Assembly: GCA_009760855.2 (NCBI GenBank)
Contig: WPIO01000112.1
Span: 78,501 to 142,500 of the forward strand
DNA length: 64,000 nt
Reading direction: 5' to 3'
Source of the DNA: Cristatella mucedo
Lineage: Eukaryota; Bryozoa; Phylactolaemata; Cristatellidae
In this document: positions 12,147 through 22,604 of the stretch, piece after piece
How positions within the stretch are numbered: position 1 is the first letter of the stretch
Layout of the letters: each line of letters opens with the position of its first letter
Position numbers and translations under genes: made by a program
The notes under the pieces: generated by a model
What the model was told of the DNA's origin: nothing
Databases searched by the model: none
The model's input: the letters and a program-made list of their open reading frames with translations, nothing else

Positions 12147-13410
12147 TTGGCTTACTTGACCGGCTGTGTTATGGCAACGCCGAAGTCAAGTCTGGCCACT
12201 TGTCGGGTGTCTAAAAGAGAATATTCCAGAAATGAGAAGGCAATTTTTGTAAATTGTAATAACCACAGCTTGAACCTGTCAGGAGTTTGTGCTGCAAGTG
12301 AAATTTCCGTTGTCGTGACCTTTTTTGAAACAATAGAAAGCACCTACTTATTCTTTTCAGCATAAACTCTGAGGTTGGGAAGAACTGGAGAAATTCTTTG
12401 CCATCACTGTCAAATGTAACCCTACCACAAGGTGAAGTACAAGAGTGGGGACTGTGAAAACAAGCAATGATAGACTGAACAGCATTGTTGGCCTTTTGAA
12501 GCAACTATCTGAGCGCACAAGTGGAACACTTGAAAAAAAATTGAAGCTGGCAGTCTCCTAAATTGTATTTTGAACTTTAAATTTTTTGATATGCTGCCAT
12601 TTTGGTACTGTGTCTGAAAGAAGAAGATTAGCCGCGTTCAGAAAAAACTGCAGGATCCGACGATGAACTTCAAAGACCTCTCTCGTGACCTCCACTCTCT
12701 TTGGGATTGAGCTGTAAAGGCTTCGAGAGATCTTTGCGTACAATCGCTACACGATATCAAAAGGAGATGTGAATTGTGGGTGTTGCAGTTGAAAGAATAA
12801 TCCGATGAAGGACATAGATGCCTAGAGAACTCTCTCGAGTTGTAGGTCTCATGGCAGAGGAGATTTCAAGAGCCATGAAGGACAGCATTGACCATTTCCG
12901 ACAAGAAATTACATCTACGTTTTCCCGGCTCACATATCTTAATTCCAAATTTGGGTTCTTGTTGGAAGTTGAGCACCTTTTGAAGACCATTTACCAGACC
13001 AAATTATGCTAGCAATGTCTACATCTTGGAGGCTTCTATTGCCACAACGTTGATGGAACAGAGCTGTACAACGAAATATGTGACCGTGAAATGATTTTTA
13101 CCACACGTAAAGGCTCGGCACTGAAGACACCACTGGAACTCATGTCTTTAATTGTCAGTTATGTGGGAGATGTGTTTCCTAATTTGAGGGTCGCCTTGCA
13201 AGTTCTTCTCACCATAGCTATATCAGTTGCCAATTTTGAACTTTCCTTTAGCATGCTGAAGATAATCTTGTTTTATCTGAGAGCAGCAATAGGTTAAGAT
13301 TGAAACTCCGATTTTTTTTGCATAGAGAAAGAAACACAAAAAAGTATTGACTTTAAAACTGCAATAGGCCAGTTTTGCGATAACTACCTTGAACCTTTAC
13401 TACAGTTACT
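12147..13410 (+). pseudogene. hAT-superfamily transposase relic (ZMYM/DUF4371-like type)
   Basis: Broken in all frames, but two regions are characteristic. Near 12240-12360 the translation NEKAIFVNCNNHSLNLSG, then a TFFETIESTYLFFSAST-like run, matches the RNase H-fold part of hAT transposases whose usual form is 'ALYVNCxAHxLNL'. Near 13120-13300 a run from ELMSLIVSYVGDVFPNL to FSMLKIILFYLRAAIG matches the C-terminal hAT dimerisation block, usually 'SCERSFSxLKxIKxYLRSTMG'. The remaining part, 13300-13410, reads as the expected 'RLSxLxLLSIExE' tail in shifted frames. hAT transposases cut and paste DNA with 8-bp target duplications. It is inactive here, with many stops between the two blocks. 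The N-terminal zinc finger and DDE start were not found. Confidence 0.7.
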
Positions 13411-14047
13411 ATAACCTTCTCGACTCAATATGCCTACTAGCGTGTATTTATGCATTTCTTCAGTGGAGCTATTTCACACCAATTTTTGACAAGGGGATGG
13501 GTGCCCTTTCTAGCTTTGTCCGGCGGGGGGGGGGCGTTTAAAGATCTCACTAGGCCTCTGGGTAGTTGTTTCTCCGGTCCTTCTGTAGACGACCATGGTC
13601 TCCTGGACCGCCAGCTCCTCATCGTTCGGGATGCCATTACTCAGCAAAGGAGCTCCGCACTGGACTCCACGTGCCAATATTCCTAACCGACTGCCAAAGG
13701 TTATAAGGCAGCATCGCCCTTCTCGCCCCAAGTTAAAGGGAAGGCACGGCTCAGCCAGGTGATCCCCCAACTGGCCTATCAAGTATTAGTGGCACCAGGC
13801 AATCTCACTAGGGTACAATCATACTTGCACCTGGTAATCGCATCTTTTAATTACAGTTTTAATCTTTAAATCGGCTGATAGAATTCAAGACACTGATTCG
13901 TTGTCTCCTTTGACCCAGGTACCATATCCATGCACAACTTCTTATTTACTTCTTGTATTTAGGAGCTCTGGTGCTCGCTAACTTCTGGCATACTTTAGGC
14001 ATGGCTTCAGTTTCTGCTAAATCTGAAACTTAGTTGTTTTTATATCT
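13411..14047. other. Unrecognised DNA
   Basis: No gene is seen. Overlapping open frames on both strands near 13440-13780 have no known motifs. A run of nine G residues lies near 13524-13535. Confidence 0.4.
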
Positions 14048-14083
14048 TATATATATATATCGTATATATATATATATATATAT
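14048..14083. repeat. (AT)n microsatellite
   Basis: About 36 bp of alternating AT with one internal CG interruption, directly upstream of an L2B fragment. Confidence 0.95.
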
Positions 14084-14089
14084 TCATCT

Positions 14090-14880
14090 CGTGCACTCAA
14101 TTTGGGTGTCGCCTCTGATAACTGCCTAAACGATTAATAAAGAAGACTGTCTGCATAGCTAACCACCACATCCGATCGCTATCTAAGGTTAAAGATGTCT
14201 ACGATGGAGGCTGGCAAAATGCATCCCTGATTCTGTCCTGACTACATTATCGCAACTCCAATTTTGCTGAGCTTACCACGAAAACCTATTAGGAAAGTGC
14301 AGGTAGTGATGAATAAGGTGGCAAGGCTGGGCAACTAATCACGCTGGTTCAGCCCATGTGTCTGCTTTGCTGAAAGAGCTTCGACGGCTTCGGGTTGCAT
14401 CAACGGGTACAGTTCTTATGCTGACCCACGAAGCCCGCTAATGCTTAGCTCTTAATACCTATCTGAACCGCTGCACCAGCTTCAGCCTCCTCGAGCCCTC
14501 GTATTCTCTATGGACAATAAATTAGCTGTTTCATTCCTATGCTTAAAGGCCGTTGGCGACACAAGCTTTTGCTTTTCGCGTGAAACCTTGAAACTCACCT
14601 CCCGCAACTCTTAGTCAACTACATCAACCTCTCCTACTGCAGACTGTGGCACATCTTATCCAGCCGTCTGGAGCTGTGATCTCAACGGTGCTACTACCTC
14701 GACTGGTCTAGTGACTGAGCTATACTTCTCTTTTTTTTTCGCTGAGTGAGATAAAGTCTGCTGGCTACCGAACGCGTATCGAGAACCGCACTGACCTTGA
14801 GTGGGCTATAGAAAACTCTTCTGCCTAAAGCCCACTTAGTCTAAGTGGCATTGTGGAGCCCAAGACGGAGATTCATCGCA
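14090..14880 (+). mobile_element. L2B LINE 3' half
   Basis: It aligns with the L2B copy at 7.9-8.7 kb, beginning in the 'NLGVVFDxCLNF' block. It continues through 'acaataaattagctgtttc' near 14514. It ends with 'ggctatagaaaactcttc' near 14803 and a degenerate tail. Frames are broken. Confidence 0.8.
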
Positions 14881-14905
14881 ACACATTTTATATTGACTTA
14901 AAACT

Positions 14906-14915
14906 TTTATTTATT
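14906..14915 (-). terminator. Candidate polyadenylation signals
   Basis: Two overlapping AATAAA hexamers on the minus strand lie about 220 bp beyond the stop codon of the candidate membrane-protein exon. A+T-rich DNA gives such hexamers by chance, so the support is modest. Confidence 0.3.
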
Positions 14916-15131
14916 CGAATTGAATACTCCTCTACCCAATGTGCATGTACATAGCATGAATGAAATGCTAGAGGTTATCAATTTTTGAAGGAAGTCATTT
15001 TATTTTTTGAATCCATTGAATCTCAACTATGAATTAGAGAAGTCTCTTGCAGTCATGCCATTGGTACTAGCCACGTTACTTTACTTAAAATTCGGTATAT
15101 TTCAAGGAATAGACAAACGCTGTGGCAATGC

Positions 15132-15539
15132 TCAAGACCTCAGCCGGCAGATACAGAAGCATTTAAAACGAATGCATAGGATTAAAGCGATCACAAAAAC
15201 AAGCAGGCCTAATCCGATCATTGCGTACATTAAAATATGTATAAAGCCATCTCCGGTCGGGGGATCCAAAGTTGACGACACACTGGCATTGGTGCTGCTA
15301 TTAGTGAATAACGTGGTTCCTGATACATTTTTTCCATCGAAGACTGAGAAATGATTGACTTCAAATGACGACGATCCAATAATGAAAGGACATCTTTCAA
15401 GAGAAATGATGTTCAGGACCAACAGAAAAACTGGATAATTCATTTCTGAAGACCTGTAAAAAGAAAAGTATCGTGCGAAAAGAGTGGCATTCCCTGAACT
15501 GGTATTTTTTAACGGCATCTTAAACATGTTAAGACCATA
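15132..15539 (-). CDS. Probable terminal exon of a single-pass membrane glycoprotein
   Basis: Transcription would run right to left. The frame ends at 15132. Two acceptor-like sites precede it: 'ctttttacag' with the exon starting at 15453, and 'ctttgtttttaag' with the exon starting at 15539. The frame stays open from either. The predicted segment has several N-glycosylation sequons (NTSS, NATL, NVSG, NSST, NASV) and a Ser/Thr-rich linker. One strongly hydrophobic segment follows, with the core GLGLLVFVIALILC, and then a short basic, Cys-rich tail (RFKCFCICRLRS). That order fits a type I membrane protein with a possibly palmitoylated tail. AATAAA signals on this strand near 14998-15003 and 14906-14915 could end the transcript. 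Family unknown. Upstream exons would lie beyond 15540; none was recognised. A chance frame cannot be excluded. Confidence 0.45.
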   Translation of the reverse strand, partial: YGLNMFKMPLKNTSSGNATLFARYFSFYRSSEMNYPVFLLVLNIISLERCPFIIGSSSFEVNHFSVFDGKNVSGTTLFTNSSTNASVSSTLDPPTGDGFIHILMYAMIGLGLLVFVIALILCIRFKCFCICRLRS

Positions 15540-15767
15540 CTTAAAAACAAAGGAGTGAGCACAGTTAATGGTAAAAAAATATTTAAAGAATAATATCTTC
15601 CATTGAATTACCAAACTTTAGTATGTTCTTATAAGAGACATTTTTAGAAAACTAGTGGCCCAACTTCAAAATCAATGAAAGAGCTAGGAAGCAGCAGCTG
15701 CTAAATTACCGTAGCGAGAATCTCCGACACCGATCTTGCTAGATGCTTAACTTATACAGTGACGTGA

Positions 15768-15926
15768 GCGGTGATGGCACACTAGGTAAGGTGGTTGTTT
15801 ACACGACCTTGGGACCGAGGTCTTGGGTTCGAATCCTGAGGTTGGGCAATCCTTTGTTGCCACTGCAAGCGGTGGTGATAGCCGTGAAGGCTCTTTTACT
15901 GCTATACAAAAGAGGCTGTAAAATCA
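15768..15926 (+). mobile_element. SINE-1 copy
   Basis: Its A box is TGGCACACTAGG near 15775 and its B box is GGTTCGAATCC near 15827. The shared body follows ('gcggtggtgatagccgtg', 'ctatacaaaagaggctg'). It is nearly full length and well preserved. Confidence 0.88.
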
Positions 15927-16136
15927 TCCAGTATTTATTTATTATTTATTTGTATAGAACTCTACCTAAGGTAAGCAACACTTAGGCTATTTAAGTCATT
16001 CAGATCTTTGGAATAATATTACAATATCACACACACACAATCCTTGTAGAATATAACCGGAAAGTTGTATCTGCCACAAGCAGCTTGAACAGTCAGCTAC
16101 ATTGTCGCACTTACATAAATGATAATGACAACAATA

Positions 16137-16300
16137 GCCGATTTAACAGCCTCTTTTGTATAGCGACAGAAGAGTATTTACGGCTATCACCACCACCTGC
16201 AGCCAGCTGCGATAAGCAATCACCCACAGCTGGATTCGAACCCACAATTTCGGGGCCTAGGTCGTGAAAATCAAACGCCTTACTTAGTGTGCCATCACGG
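16137..16300 (-). mobile_element. SINE-1 copy
   Basis: Reverse-complement copy, with the tail end at 16140 ('taacagcctcttttgtatag'), a B box remnant near 16212-16225, and the head ending 'tagtgtgccatcac' near 16299. It lies about 200 bp from, and opposite to, the copy at 15768, so the pair could fold back. Confidence 0.85.
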
Positions 16301-16432
16301 GTTGTAGGGCATTTCCCCCCTCCGGGCGTTTCCCCCTTTCCCCCGGGACATCACCCCGGACATTTCCCCTGGTGGACCATAGGAAATTTCCCCCAACCCG
16401 GATATTCCCCCCCCCGGGGGATTTCCGCTATG
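16301..16432 (+). repeat. C-rich minisatellite of 'ggacatttcccc'-like units
   Basis: About seven imperfect units of roughly 14-25 bp have the form G-rich triplet, A(T/C)TT, then a C-run, such as 'gggcatttcccc' and 'ggacatttcccc'. The strand is strongly biased to C. The units resemble NF-kB half-sites, but as a degenerate minisatellite this is probably coincidence. Confidence 0.75.
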
Positions 16433-16457
16433 TTGATGAATTTATAACTAAGAATAC

Positions 16458-16458
<1 letters not shown>

Positions 16459-16491
<33 letters not shown>
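16459..16491. repeat. (AT)n microsatellite
   Basis: About 33 bp of uninterrupted alternating TA. Confidence 0.97.
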
Positions 16492-16493
<2 letters not shown>

Positions 16494-16679
16494 GATTAAA
16501 TGAAGTTCACACTCTATTGAAACAAATCAACTCAGTATAAGCGGCGACTCGATAGCCCGACCGACGGAGGCTGTACGGCCAGCATGACATCGTCGGCAGC
16601 AGAGTCGGTGGCGGCGGCCGTGTCGAGATGCCCGGTGCAGCAACGAGTGCTGCTTCTTAAACCCTAATTAAAATGGTTC

Positions 16680-16748
16680 TGACTGCTTAGCAACAATTGT
16701 TTCAAGAATCTTTGACAAGAATGGAAGAAGGAAAACTGGGCGATAGTT
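16680..16748 (-). mobile_element. Short L2B-type RT fragment
   Basis: The reverse complement reads as the RT start block ('YRPVFLLPFLSKILETIV'-like) and matches the L2B start near 7014-7078. Only about 65 bp are recognisable, just upstream of the large L2A copy. Confidence 0.5.
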
Positions 16749-17281
16749 ATGCGTTCGGGGACGGATTATGCAAATGGTGCAGAGCCGATCCAGTGCCCCT
16801 GATCCAACGCTCGGACACATGTTCCCTGCCCTCTTCGGTACGCCGCCATTCGCACTATCTACGCATGCTTACTGAGAGCTGGGATAGCTACTGACCGAGT
16901 TCTGGCTGAGCAAAAAAGCGAAGCTGCCGGTACCTGCCAAAGGGCGATGCTGGCGTCGTACGTGTAAGTGAATTCTGGCATCATGCACGGCCACAGCCGC
17001 AGGCCACAGATCAGCGATCTTACTCACCAAGGAAGTATCACCGATGTTGAATCAATGCAAGCCGATCGGCTGTCCGACACCAGTCAGCCAACCAAGTGGA
17101 CACCGGGCTAGAGCATCCAAAGTACAAGTGACCGCCCTAGACAGGAAATCATCAATTAGCTGGGGAATGCCCCTTCAGGGAATGCCCCTTCCTCGTCAGC
17201 CCGAGAGGGTAACGATTGTTATTTGACCTTAGCGCGTAAGAAATTACCTGCCGCTTATCGCTTCGGGCTGCTGGGTCTCCC
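16749..17281 (+). other. Possible 5' region of the L2A element
   Basis: No known motif. It lies directly before the recognisable L2A coding region and is G+C richer than the flanks. It could hold the L2A 5' UTR or an ORF1 remnant, but no second copy exists in this window to define the boundary. Confidence 0.3.
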
Positions 17282-17487
17282 ATGCGGGCGGCTGCCTTAG
17301 CTACGCCGGCCGCTAGTAACCTGCTTGTTAGTGATGATCGTCAGCAGCTGCTATCGCTTCGTCACCGTAGATCAAATGCATTCCTGGATATTAATGTTGT
17401 TGCTAAGATTCATGAACTATGCATTAGCAAAAGAAAAGCACCCGTAGCCGCCTCGGTGGCCGGAACCGCCAGCTCAGACGCCGCTCG

Positions 17488-18297
17488 TTGGGCGGGAACT
17501 GCGAGCTGAGTACCCACTCGTTTGGTATTCCTACCATTGTCTCGAACCGTTCAGCACGCTTCCCCACATGCGTCACAGTAAATCTCTCTAACTTAGTGGT
17601 CATCAGGCCTGTTGTAACTCCATCGGCCAGACTTAACGCTTACCTTTGGAATCCTTCCTCAATGTGCAATAAACCTCTGGTAATAGGCGACCTTATTTCT
17701 GAAAATGGTATCGACCTGCTCGCCCTAACTGAAACTTGGCTAAAATCGATAAACTGCCCGACAATTAAAGACACTATTCCATCTGGTTTCTCGTTCTTTC
17801 ACACCCCTAGATCAATCAAAACTGGAGGTGGAGTTGCTATTATCGTGAGCTCGCAATTAAGCTTCAAGCCATTTGCAGTACCCTCGAAGCAGTCTTTTTA
17901 ATCACTTGTCTTGGTCTCATCCGAAAACAAACTACCGATGGTGGCAGTAGTCTATCGCCCACCAGATACCAAATCCTCCTTTATCTCCGACATCTTCGAT
18001 CTCATTTCGATTCTGTGTGCAAGAAATCGATTCCTCCTCGTTATGGGTAATTTCAACGTTCACTTTGATAACTTATCTGCCGCTTTCAGCACCGAATTTC
18101 GTGTATTGACTGACTCAATGTCTTTTGTGGCTCATGTGCATGGCCCTACCCACATCAAGGGTCACAATCTCGACCAGATTTTCTCATACAACTGCACTTT
18201 GTCATCACCAATTATTACCAAATCCTGCTTATCTAACCCCATGCAGATCTCATTCAATCTACAGTGTGTGCCCACCTCCTCCTTTAATATAACCTGA
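17488..18297 (+). pseudogene. L2A endonuclease domain (apurinic-like, broken)
   Basis: The domain nicks target DNA to start retrotransposition. Visible parts are CNKPLVIGDLISENGIDLLA near 17660, the LTETWL metal-binding motif near 17725, GFSFFHTPRSIKTGGGVA near 17785, VVYRPPDT near 17947, and FLLVMGNFNVHF near 18030, where the usual GDFN is GNFN. HNLDQIF near 18165 stands where HxLDxVI is normal. One in-frame TAA at 17899-17901 splits the domain and a TGA at 18295-18297 ends it; the frame is otherwise kept throughout. The same domain is found, more decayed, at 44.3-44.8 kb. Confidence 0.85.
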
Positions 18298-18393
18298 CAA
18301 TCGCGAAACCTCAAGACCCTCGACATCGATGCTGTCCGTGCGAGAATATCTGCTTCACTGCTGCTGCTCAGTCCTCCCTCCAATCTGTCATCA

Positions 18394-20178
18394 TTGGTAG
18401 ATAGCTACAACACGACACTAGCTGACACGCTTGACGAGTTTGCAACTCTGACAAAGTCCACTGTGAGCCCCACCCTAGACGGCATATGGTTTACCACAGA
18501 TATTAAACTAGCCAGGTCAACTAAGCACAAGCTTGAAAAAGCAAGCAAAAGATCTAGACTAACTGTCTATCGACAGGCATATGGAAACTACTGTAGTTCG
18601 TACCAATCGATCCTAGCAGAGGCAAAGTCTAGCTTCCGTAAAAAAATCGTTGAATCACAGATGCACAATCCAAAAATGCTGATGTCGACAATAAACCATC
18701 TCCTCAACCGGTCCCAGATTAGTTCCTTACCTGATGATCCTGGTGATGATCTAGCCGATCGCTTCTCTCGATTCTTTGTGCAGAAGATAGACAAGGTCAG
18801 GGAATCCATCCCTGCGATGACAAAATCCCCATTAGAATGGTGTTCCCCGATTCCTGGCTGCACCTCAACGGCTACACTTAAGCACGTCACTAGAAATCTG
18901 GTCCTGAAGTTCGCATCTCAATCAATGAAGACAACAAGTCCTCTGGACCCTATTCCCACTGTCCTGCTCCTACGTTGCATTGATCTGCTACTGCCATGCA
19001 TAACTAACATCATTAATATGTCATTAGCCTCAGGTCATGTCACGGCACCTTTCAAAAAGGCTTTAGTAAGGCCACTTCTCAAGGGACACTAGACCAAGAG
19101 AACTTGAGCAACTACCGCCCAGTCTCCCTTCTACCATTCTTATCAAAGACACTGCAACAGGTCGTGGCAGACCAGCTGAACTCATATATCGAAACCTCAC
19201 ACCTTGCTAGTAAGTTCCAGTCTAGCTTGGGAGCTAATCACTCCACAGAGTCTGCATTGCTTAGGGTAAACAACGACCTAGTTAGGAATGCAGACATGGG
19301 TAGAGTGTCTCAGCTTGTTTTGCTCGATCTTTCGGCAGCTTTTGATACCATCGATCACAAAATTCTTCTAGAGCGCCTCTCATCTCGCCTGGGCATCACT
19401 GGCACTGCTATGCAGTGGTTCAGGTCCTATCTCAGTGGGAGACTCCAGAGTATTGACGTGAATGTACAAAGATCATCTGAGGTACCTCTGAAATATGAAG
19501 TACCTCAGGGCTCCGTGCTAGGTCCGGTTCTTTTCATGGTTTATACTCTCCCTCTTGCTGATGTGATTGCCAAGCACAATTTAGGCTTTCACTTCAATGC
19601 GGATGACACTCAGTTGCACCTTTGCTTTGATCCCTCCCAGCCTTCGAGCACCTCAAACTCTCTAAACTCACTTGCTGCATGCATTGATGACATCCGCACG
19701 TGGATGGCAGCAAATTTTCTGAATCTAAACGATGATAAAACTAACTTACTAGTTATGGGCAAACCCAGTGTGACTCGGAGATTGGAGAGGCTGATTCTCA
19801 AAATTGGCTCTGCCAGCATGTCTCTAGTTGAATCAGATCGGAATCTAGCTGCCATATTCCAAAGCGACCTCTCGTTAGACGATCATATCAGCTCCACAGT
19901 CAAATCTGCCTATTTTCAGCTTCATAACATTGCTAAAATTCAGGCTTGTTTAGATAAGGACACCAAGTCCAAGCTGGTCCATGAATTCGTGACATCCCGT
20001 CTCGACTTCTGCAACTCACTGCTTACTGGCCTACCAGCATGTGCGATCAGGCGATTGCAGCTGGTGCAAAACTCTGCAGCTAGGCTTGTCTGTCGTGAGC
20101 ATCGCAGTTGCCACATTACTCCACTTCTCACCGACCTGCACTGGCCACCAGTGAGGCAACGAATTGACTTCAAGGTTT
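18394..20178 (+). pseudogene. L2A reverse transcriptase (broken)
   Basis: The linker and RT start are open to 19092. Compared with the copy at 56.8 kb, 4 bp are then missing after RPLLK, which shifts the frame to that of 19104-20180. Motifs seen are SNYRPVSLLPFLSKTL, NHSTESALLRV, LLDLSAAFDTIDH (motif A), PQGSVLGPVLF (motif B), and FHFNADDTQLHL (motif C), where the catalytic YADD has become NADD. LNDDKTNLLVMGKPS follows, then the C-terminal LVQNSAARLVCREHR block. A TAG near 20178 replaces TTT-TG of other copies. Further C-terminal codons are readable beyond it to about 20455, where the normal stop TGA has become TGG. Confidence 0.9.
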
Positions 20179-20674
20179 AGTCGCTCACTTTTAGGTCCCT
20201 TCATTCTATTGCTCCAGCCTATCTTTCAGATATACTACCCTATCAGGCCAAGCATCTTACCACTCACTTTTCGGAATCCAACAGTCTAGAAATACCTCGT
20301 ACAAAGCTTAAATCCTTCGGAGACCGTGCATTTAGCTCGTATGCTCCCACAGCCTGGAACTCCCTCCCGACCTGCATCAGAACATCCCCTGACCTGACCA
20401 CATTTAAAAGAAACTTAAAAACACACCTATTTAGGAAAGCATTTAGTGGGTCCCTGTGGTTCGTCCTTGATGTGCTTATGCGTGCTGACACTGTGCATGC
20501 TGCCACTAACCACATTTGCATGCTGACCCTGTGCATGTCACCCCTAACCATATTATTTATTTTGTTTGTTTTTCAAGCATGATTTTACTTACTATTCTAT
20601 TGCATATCACTTTGCAGCAAATGTAAAGCGCCTAGAAAGAGATTAAGTTCTCTGAGGGCGCTTTATCAAGTGCA

Positions 20675-20675
20675 A

Positions 20676-20703
<28 letters not shown>
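20675..20703 (+). repeat. (ATT)n tail of L2A and junction to next copy
   Basis: A pure ATT run of about 9 units ends one L2A copy. The next L2A copy begins with its internal 'accaatcgatcctagc' sequence immediately after, with no spacer. Confidence 0.95.
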
Positions 20704-20707
<4 letters not shown>

Positions 20708-21335
20708 ATCGATCCTAGCAAAGGCCAAGTCTAGCTTATATAAAAACATTGTTAAATCACAGATGCACAACTCAAAAATGCTGATGTCGACGATCAACCA
20801 TCTGCTCGACTGCTCCAAGGTTAGCTCTTTACCTGATGATCCATGCGATGATCTAGCTGATCGCTTCTCTCGATTCTTTGTCCAGAATATTAGCAAAATT
20901 AGGGAGTCCATCCCTGCGATGACAGCATCCCCCTAGAATGGTGTCCCTAAATTCCATGCAGCACCTCTCAATGTCTATGTTCAAACAGGTCACTAGCGAC
21001 CTCGTCTTGAAGTTCATATCCCAGTCCAAGAAGAGAACAAGTCCTTTGGACCCTACTCCAACTGTCCTGCTCCTACGTTGTATTGATCTGCTGCTGCCAT
21101 GCATAACTAACTTCATAAATGTGTCATAATCCTCAGGTCAAGCCCCAGCACCTTTCACAAAGGCTTTAGTCATAAAGAAAACTTGAGCAACTTCCACCCA
21201 ATCTCCCTTCTACCGTTCCTATCAAAGACACTAGAACAAGTCGTGGCAGACCAGCTGAACTCATACATTGAAACTTCAAAAATTCCTAGTAAGTTTCAAT
21301 CGGGCTTTAGAGCTAATCACTCCACAGAGTAACCA

Positions 21336-22260
21336 TTGCTTCGGGTATGCAACGACCTACTTAGGCATGCAGACTTAGGTAGAGTATCTCTGCTTGTTTT
21401 ACTCGATCTTTGGGCAGCCTTTGATACTATCGATCACCAAGTCCTTCTTGAGCTCTTCTCATCTCGCCTGGGCATCACTGGCACTGCCCTGCAATTTTTC
21501 ACGTCCTATCTCTGTGGGAGACTACAGAGTATTGATGAGAATGGACAAAAATCCTCCGAGATACCTCTGAAACACGGGGTACTTCAGGGATCTGTTATTG
21601 GTCCCATTCTTTAGGCGGTTTACACTCACCCTCTTAGCGATGTGATTGCCAAGCACAATCTAGCTTTTCACTTCTATGCTGGTAAAACTCAGTTGTACCT
21701 TCACTTCGATCCATCCCAGCCATCGAGCACCTCGAATTCTCTCCACTTCCTTACTGCATGTATTGATGACATCTGCACATTAATGGCTGCAAATTTTTTT
21801 AAACTAAACAGTGATGATGAAGCCGAATTGCTAGTTATGGGCAAACCAAGTGTAATTCAGAAATTGGAAAGGCTTACGGTCAATATTGGCTCTGTCGGCA
21901 TAGCTCCTGTTGAATGTGCACGAAATTTAGGTGTCTTGTTACAAAGGGATTTTTCATTAGACGACCGCATCAGCTCCACAATCAAGTCTGCCTACTTTCA
22001 GCTACATAACACTGCTATAATTCGGGCTTTTTTAGACAGGGAGACCATATCTAAGTTGGCCCATGCATTTGTCACATCCCGTCTTGACTTTTGTAAGTCA
22101 CTGCTTGCTGGCCAACCGGCCTGTGCACTCTGGCGCTTACAGCTGGTGCAAAACTCTGCAGCTAGGCTTGACTGCGGTGAGCCTCGCAGTTGCCACATCA
22201 CACCACTTCTGGCCGACCTTCATTGGCTCCCATTCAAGCAGCACATCGACTTCAAGGTTA
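21336..22260 (+). pseudogene. L2A reverse transcriptase (broken)
   Basis: Two frames of 92 and about 210 relevant codons cover RT motifs A to C and the C-terminal LVQNSAARLDC block. A stop lies at about 21613, just after motif B. The catalytic motif reads YAGK instead of YADD, so it could not polymerise even if the frame were whole. Confidence 0.85.
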
Positions 22261-22336
22261 CTTACGGGCTGACGTGGGATTTTTCTCTGCTTCTACATGC
22301 GCTCCACGGTGCATGCCATGGCCCGGGTGGAGGGGG

Positions 22337-22338
<2 letters not shown>

Positions 22339-22416
<78 letters not shown>
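22339..22416 (+). repeat. (TC)n microsatellite
   Basis: About 39 uninterrupted TC units lie inside an L2A copy, replacing part of its C-terminal coding region and 3' UTR. Left flank 'gggtggaggggggt' is not L2A; right flank is L2A 3' UTR. Confidence 0.97.
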
Positions 22417-22419
<3 letters not shown>

Positions 22420-22604
22420 CCACTAACCACACTTGCATGCTGACACCTGTGCATGTCACCCCTAACCATGTTCATGTTGTTTATCAGGCATGCTATTGCT
22501 CACCGTTCAATCGCATTTCCTTTTGCAGCAAATGTAAAGCGCCTAGAAAGAGATTGAGTTCTCTGAGGGCACTTTATCAAGTGCATTATCATTATTATTA
22601 TTAA

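Larger units (their letters stand above)
17282..20703 (+). mobile_element. L2A LINE, longest copy (endonuclease + RT + 3' tail)
   Basis: This is the most complete L2A copy. In order it has an N-terminal region (SKRKAPVAASV near 17430), an APE-type endonuclease (17650-18290), a linker, RT (18900-19900), a C-terminal block, a 3' UTR, and the tail 'gcgcctagaaagagattaag' near 20629 ending in a pure (ATT)n run at 20675-20703. L2-group LINEs copy themselves by target-primed reverse transcription, nicking the target with the endonuclease and priming RT from the nick. This copy is dead, with in-frame stops at 17899 and 18295, a 4-bp deletion near 19087 and a stop near 20178. Another L2A copy starts directly at the end of its ATT tail. 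Confidence 0.9.
20704..22604 (+). mobile_element. L2A LINE copy (5'-truncated) with internal replacement
   Basis: It begins within the linker/RT coding region and runs through RT motifs: LLDLWAAFDTIDHQ near 21405, LQGSVIGPIL near 21585, and FHFYAGKTQLYL near 21665, where YADD has become YAGK. It continues to the C-terminal block at about 22255. There about 75 bp of foreign DNA and a (TC)n array replace roughly 280 bp of the element. It then resumes at the 'actaaccacacttgcatgc' phrase near 22422 and ends with the usual tail and ATT run. It is inactive. Confidence 0.88.
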
